10,000 bases of DNA from positions 1 to 10,000 of the forward strand of contig JAIWNQ010000090.1 in NCBI GenBank assembly GCA_020216745.1. The letters run 5' to 3'. The notes under the pieces were generated by a model. The model did no database searches. It was given only the letters and a program-made list of their open reading frames with translations, and was not told the origin of the DNA. Positions 7,410-10,000 of the stretch are shown piece by piece. Position 1 is the stretch's first letter; every line of letters starts with the position of its first letter. The stretch is from Candidatus Hydrogenedens sp. (GTDB lineage: Bacteria > Hydrogenedentota > Hydrogenedentia > Hydrogenedentales > Hydrogenedentaceae). A program made the position numbers and the translations under genes.

Positions 7410-7550
7410 TTAGTCTACTTTTTCTGCGAATGCAGCAGAAAGCATGAACGAAATAACAGTAAAGTATAAATAAAAGAACATGGCTTCAGCGGAGGATGCT
7501 CGTTTTGGAGCGTCAATTGCGGTGTTTGAAAGTTTTTTTACGTGTTTCAT
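7410..7550 (-). CDS. 46-residue single-helix membrane microprotein
   Basis: A short open frame of 46 codons beginning ATG AAA CAC GTA and ending GTA GAC TAA. It is preceded by one of the best ribosome sites in the window (AAAGGAG, seven bases before the ATG), which is the main reason to believe it. The product has a basic, polar N-terminus (MKHVKKLSNTAIDAPKRASS, about 1-20), one hydrophobic helix at about 24-42 (MFFYLYFTVISFMLSAAFA) and a four-residue charged tail (EKVD). The positive-inside rule suggests the N-terminus stays in the cytoplasm. AFA before EKVD resembles a signal-peptidase site, but cleavage would leave only four residues, so a retained helix is likelier. It lies 113 bp downstream of the MFS transporter on the same strand and could be co-transcribed with it or have its own promoter. 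It may be a small partner of a membrane complex. I recognise no family. Confidence 0.6.
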   Translation of the reverse strand: MKHVKKLSNTAIDAPKRASSAEAMFFYLYFTVISFMLSAAFAEKVD

Positions 7551-7557
7551 TTCTCCA

Positions 7558-7564
7558 CTCCTTT
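7558..7564 (-). promoter_or_regulatory. Strong ribosome binding site of the microprotein gene
   Basis: The minus strand reads AAAGGAG, then seven bases (TGGAGAA), then ATG. This near-perfect Shine-Dalgarno at ideal spacing stands in an otherwise non-coding gap, and it is the strongest single argument that the 46-codon frame is translated. Confidence 0.65.
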
Positions 7565-7663
7565 TATAGAGTTTAATATTTCCATCTATATAAGACGATA
7601 CAAATGAGAGATAAATTCATTTCACTTTTTTTGGGAAAATGAAAATTAAAAAAGAATATGCCG

Positions 7664-9076
7664 TTATTCTTTTGGAGTGGATACTTCTAATTCTGGAAGA
7701 TAATTTGGGATAAGGTAGCGAATGGCTATTGCAGAGAAAATACCAATGATACCTGTGATTATCATTACTAAGTCCAAGCCTGTAATTTCGATTTGATTAT
7801 TGAAAAGCATTACGATTGGTTGGAATATATTGAAGGTCGGTTTCATTGGTATGTCTGTTATTTTTCCGAAGGATGCGACAAGACCTGCCAATATAGGGGT
7901 TATTCCTGCTACAAGTCCGTTCAGAGAACTATTTAGTGCGAGATGTGCAGTGGCTTTCCCTTGTGGGGAACTTAAAAATATAAGATTGGTCAGGCAAAGA
8001 TTAATGCCCGCAACGGAAGCACCAGAGAGGATATGAAGAATTAATATCACATACCATTGTAATTGTGGGTTACGTAATTCTGCACCTAAAAACCATAGGA
8101 ATACTGTGCTGAAAAATAAAGGAACACAAAAATAAAGCAATGAACGGTAGCCATACCTCAAAGAAAATTTTCTCCAAAATGAAAATGATACTACGTTCGA
8201 AAATTGGTTAATAACAGTGAGGCATACAACGATTAATAAAGAGTACCCGATTTTTTTCATCAAAAAAACAGGTAGAAATGGATTTGCAAAATTAACAATT
8301 GTATTCCATATCACGCAGAATATCATGACCTTCAAAAACACTTTATTTTTTATAGGTTCACGAAACAAGGATATTAGGGTTTGTTGGGATGAAGTGTTAA
8401 TTAATGTGTGAAACGAGGGTTTATTAAAATCGTAAATATTAAACAGTGCTATTGAAGAACCGAGACCTAATACTCCTGCAAATGTAAAGATAGATGCATA
8501 TCCAAAAGAAAGATAAGAACTAAAATTATGTTTTATAAATTCTAAACCGAAGGCACCAATAAAACTTACAATAGCACCCATTAAAGTAGCATAAATAAAT
8601 CGTTGTGTTAACACATGATAAAAAGTGTCTGGGTTGAAAGAGTCTCTAAACCATGTTCCAAAAGCACAACCACCAATATTTCCCGCAGTAACGTAGGTAA
8701 GATATAAGAGGAAGAAGAGAGAAAAGATATGATTATTTGTGAAAATGAATGGGAGAAAACCGCAAAGTAATATGGCTATACGGCTAATAGTGAGTGCAAA
8801 TACTGCAATAGTTTTCCGTTTTTGATACCGTTCGATAAGAAGAGTTGAGGGAACTTGTAAAATTTGACTGAGAGGCATTAATGCACCCAATATGCCAATT
8901 GCCACATAACTTGCACCAAGATATAAGGCATAGGCGCTCAGGAATGCTCCTGTAGTAAGATTTAGCATTCCCTGAGCAAGTGTTGCATCGATTACAAAAA
9001 GAGTTTTATTTTTCTCAATGTAATCGGTGCATGTGGATTCAATTTTATTATGATTAGTTGAAACAATAACGCTCAT
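7664..9076 (-). CDS. Major facilitator superfamily transporter, 12 helices
   Basis: A 470-residue inner-membrane protein with about twelve hydrophobic segments, roughly at 37-55, 58-80, 91-112, 118-140, 163-184, 192-213, 248-270, 280-300, 312-332, 343-366, 378-403 and 433-457, split by a longer polar loop at 214-247. This 6+6 layout with the loop 2-3 motif LIERYQKRKT (80-89, a degenerate form of the MFS GxxxDRxGRR signature) supports the family. The stretch FGTWFRDSFNPDTFYHVLTQRF resembles the W-x-x-D-x-x-P...G-x-R region of a group of uncharacterised bacterial MFS proteins. The substrate is unknown. The open frame could start at a TTG at 9082, but the ATG two codons later (9076) is preferred. 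Neither has a convincing Shine-Dalgarno, and AAAATATTGCTT precedes the ATG, so the start is uncertain. The gene is divergent from recF. The microprotein gene follows on the same strand. Confidence 0.85.
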   Translation of the reverse strand: MSVIVSTNHNKIESTCTDYIEKNKTLFVIDATLAQGMLNLTTGAFLSAYALYLGASYVAIGILGALMPLSQILQVPSTLLIERYQKRKTIAVFALTISRIAILLCGFLPFIFTNNHIFSLFFLLYLTYVTAGNIGGCAFGTWFRDSFNPDTFYHVLTQRFIYATLMGAIVSFIGAFGLEFIKHNFSSYLSFGYASIFTFAGVLGLGSSIALFNIYDFNKPSFHTLINTSSQQTLISLFREPIKNKVFLKVMIFCVIWNTIVNFANPFLPVFLMKKIGYSLLIVVCLTVINQFSNVVSFSFWRKFSLRYGYRSLLYFCVPLFFSTVFLWFLGAELRNPQLQWYVILILHILSGASVAGINLCLTNLIFLSSPQGKATAHLALNSSLNGLVAGITPILAGLVASFGKITDIPMKPTFNIFQPIVMLFNNQIEITGLDLVMIITGIIGIFSAIAIRYLIPNYLPELEVSTPKE

Positions 9077-9125
9077 AAGCAATATTTTGTGGTTTTAAGG
9101 AAAGTCATACAATATGTGGTGGTGC

Positions 9126-9188
9126 AAATAAATGTTAGTTTTAATACAAAAATTGCACATCGTGACGATGCGCTGTAAACATTTATTT
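9126..9188. repeat. 11 bp inverted repeat (AAATAAATGTT ... AACATTTATTT)
   Basis: The arms at 9126-9136 and 9178-9188 are perfect reverse complements, separated by 41 bases that contain a G+C-rich palindrome (9155-9173). Both arms are AT-rich, so some chance is involved, but 11 of 11 matches with a second palindrome inside is notable. It lies in the divergent MFS/recF gap and could be a regulatory or structural element. Confidence 0.45.
9155..9173. promoter_or_regulatory. 19 bp near-palindrome, candidate operator between MFS and recF genes
   Basis: The sequence GCACATCGTGACGATGCGC has a perfect odd palindrome at its centre (CATCGT-G-ACGATG, 9158-9170). The outer GC/GC pair also matches, with a single A/C mismatch between. 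It is a clear G+C-rich island in a very AT-rich gap. This form and length suit a dimeric transcription factor site. It lies about 80 bases before the MFS ATG and 130 before recF, so it could regulate either. No regulator gene is visible in the window, so its identity is open. Confidence 0.45.
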
Positions 9189-9194
9189 ATCTTT

Positions 9195-9222
9195 TTGTAA
9201 TATCTTTTAGTAAAATTATACC
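9195..9222 (+). promoter_or_regulatory. Candidate sigma70-type promoter for recF
   Basis: TTGTAA (9195-9200) and TATACC (9217-9222) are 16 bases apart and about 80 bases before the recF ATG. Each box matches consensus at four of six positions. A recF promoter is needed here because the gene behind it runs the other way, but AT-richness makes the exact boxes uncertain. Confidence 0.25.
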
Positions 9223-9224
9223 AT

Positions 9225-9247
9225 AAATGTAAAGAAATATTACATTT
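9225..9247. repeat. 8 bp inverted repeat, possible leader hairpin of recF
   Basis: AAATGTAA (9225-9232) and TTACATTT (9240-9247) are perfect reverse complements around a 7-base loop, followed by TTT. The stem is AT-rich and weak. It lies between the candidate recF promoter and the recF start codon, so it could form in the leader transcript or be a protein site. It could also be chance. Confidence 0.3.
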
Positions 9248-9302
9248 TTTAATGCAAAACTAATTAAAAAAGTTCCATGAACCTTCTATAACTGGAATAA
9301 AC

Positions 9303-10000
9303 ATGTATTTGAAGAAATTTATTGCACGATATTTCCGTTGTATAACAGATTTAGAAGTATATTTCCAGCCGAGGTTAAATATTATAATCGGGGCTAATGC
9401 ACAGGGTAAGACTTCATTATTAGAGGGGATATATTTTCTTTCGTTATCACGGAGTGTAAGAACTAATAATGAGAAGGAGTTGGTTCAATATCAGAGGGAA
9501 GGGTTCCTTTTAAGTGGTGAAATTGTTACGGATATGGATAGTGATGGGTGTATAGTAATTGAGTCAAAATGGCAAAAGGGACATAAAAAGATATTAATAA
9601 ATGGGGTAGAAATAGAGAAAGTAAGTGAGTTGATTGGAAAATTGAGGGTTATCTTTTTTACCAGTGATTTTTCCGATTTAGTGAGGGAAGGTGCTGGTTT
9701 TCGTAGAAAGTTTTTAGATATTCAACTTTCACAAACAGATACGAATTATCTTATAGCATTGCAGGGATACCAACGAGCCCTTCGACAGAGAAATGAACTA
9801 CTTCGGAGAAAGAATGTCAATAAAGAGGAACTATGGGTTTGGGAAGTGCAAATGGCTGAACATGCGAAAATGCTGATACAAAAGAGGCGGGAGTTTATTG
9901 AGGCTATTTGTCCATTTGCAAGTCATATTCATTCGCAGATTGTTGCGGATGAAAAGCTTGAGATATGCTATGAACCTGATGTGGAGGAGGATTGTTTTTT
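9303..10000 (+). CDS. recF: DNA replication and repair protein RecF (3' end beyond the window)
   Basis: The frame is open from the ATG to the window edge: 232 codons, against a usual total of about 360-370. RecF is an SMC-like ATPase that loads RecA at single-strand gaps together with RecO and RecR. The Walker A loop GANAQGKTS is at 30-38 (lysine K36), followed by LLEGIYFLSLSRSVRT, the conserved RecF segment. The stretch VIFFTSDFSDLVREGAGFRRKFLD (116-139) matches the family's F-x-P-x-D-x-x-L-V-x-G...RR-x-x-L-D motif, and YQRALRQRNELLR (156-168) is the family's next signature. The ABC signature and Walker B lie downstream and are not seen. The Shine-Dalgarno is weak (GGAA at 9295-9298). Many bacteria have dnaN immediately before recF; here the upstream neighbour is a divergent transporter, so recF has been uncoupled from dnaN on that side. 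Confidence 0.93.
   Translation, partial: MYLKKFIARYFRCITDLEVYFQPRLNIIIGANAQGKTSLLEGIYFLSLSRSVRTNNEKELVQYQREGFLLSGEIVTDMDSDGCIVIESKWQKGHKKILINGVEIEKVSELIGKLRVIFFTSDFSDLVREGAGFRRKFLDIQLSQTDTNYLIALQGYQRALRQRNELLRRKNVNKEELWVWEVQMAEHAKMLIQKRREFIEAICPFASHIHSQIVADEKLEICYEPDVEEDCF

Noticed and set aside
7421..7441. Inverted repeat TTTCTGC-N7-GCAGAAA beyond the methyltransferase gene, considered as a terminator
   Set aside because: No T-run follows on either strand, and it lies inside the microprotein coding frame.
7616..7652. Weak TTCATTT/AAATGAA hairpin downstream of the MFS gene as a terminator
   Set aside because: Only seven A-T-rich pairs with mismatches beyond; too unstable to call.
9132..9200. 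A 22-codon plus-strand frame starting ATG TTA GTT in the MFS/recF gap, possible leader peptide
   Set aside because: No good ribosome site, no attenuator-like codon run or hairpin pair, and it merely spans the palindrome; better explained by chance.
9083..9302. Possible replication origin next to recF
   Set aside because: I found no cluster of TTATCCACA-like DnaA boxes, and dnaA/dnaN are not adjacent on this side.

Overview
The window is a 10 kb piece of bacterial chromosome, AT-rich by eye, with tightly packed genes on both strands and short intergenic gaps. I see no plasmid, phage, transposon, CRISPR or RNA-gene signature. The best taxonomic hint is a pseudopilin-like protein of the DUF1559 type ([36 protein letters not shown] leader and a C-terminal DGHV motif). 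This family is heavily expanded in Planctomycetes, Lentisphaerae and Verrucomicrobia relatives and in candidate phyla such as Hydrogenedentes, Sumerlaeota and Omnitrophica. An uncultured, Gram-negative-type member of that broad group is my inference; the sequence alone does not fix the phylum.

Layout, left to right: (1) 1-834 (+), the 3' end of a membrane-bound transglutaminase-like protein (TgpA/DUF3488 type with a DUF4129-like tail). (2) 3183-869 (-), a two-gene unit: pdxA, then a secreted seven-repeat FG-GAP/VCBS beta-propeller protein starting 5 bp after it. (3) 4353-3373 (-), the DUF1559 pseudopilin-like gene, separated from pdxA by a strong hairpin terminator (3312-3340). (4) 4497-7403 (+), a likely four-gene operon: small lipoprotein, 5-formyltetrahydrofolate cyclo-ligase, alpha/beta hydrolase and SAM-dependent O-methyltransferase. 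(5) 9076-7410 (-), a 12-helix MFS transporter followed by a 46-residue single-helix membrane microprotein that ORF calling with a usual length cut-off would miss. (6) 9303 to the window edge (+), the start of recF.

Functionally this is a mixed housekeeping neighbourhood: pyridoxal phosphate synthesis (pdxA), folate one-carbon repair (cyclo-ligase) and DNA repair (recF). Interspersed are envelope and secreted proteins: transglutaminase, beta-propeller, pseudopilin, lipoprotein, transporter and microprotein. The hydrolase/O-methyltransferase pair may modify a small molecule, but no substrate can be read from the sequence.

Three start codons are better placed than the longest ORF suggests (4497, 6420, 9076). 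Shine-Dalgarno spacing decides the first two; the third is only a preference. The least explained non-coding structure is the 226 bp divergent MFS/recF intergenic region, which holds a 19 bp G+C-rich near-palindrome nested inside an 11 bp inverted repeat. I found no convincing new multi-gene system. The most useful unannotated items are the microprotein and that palindrome.
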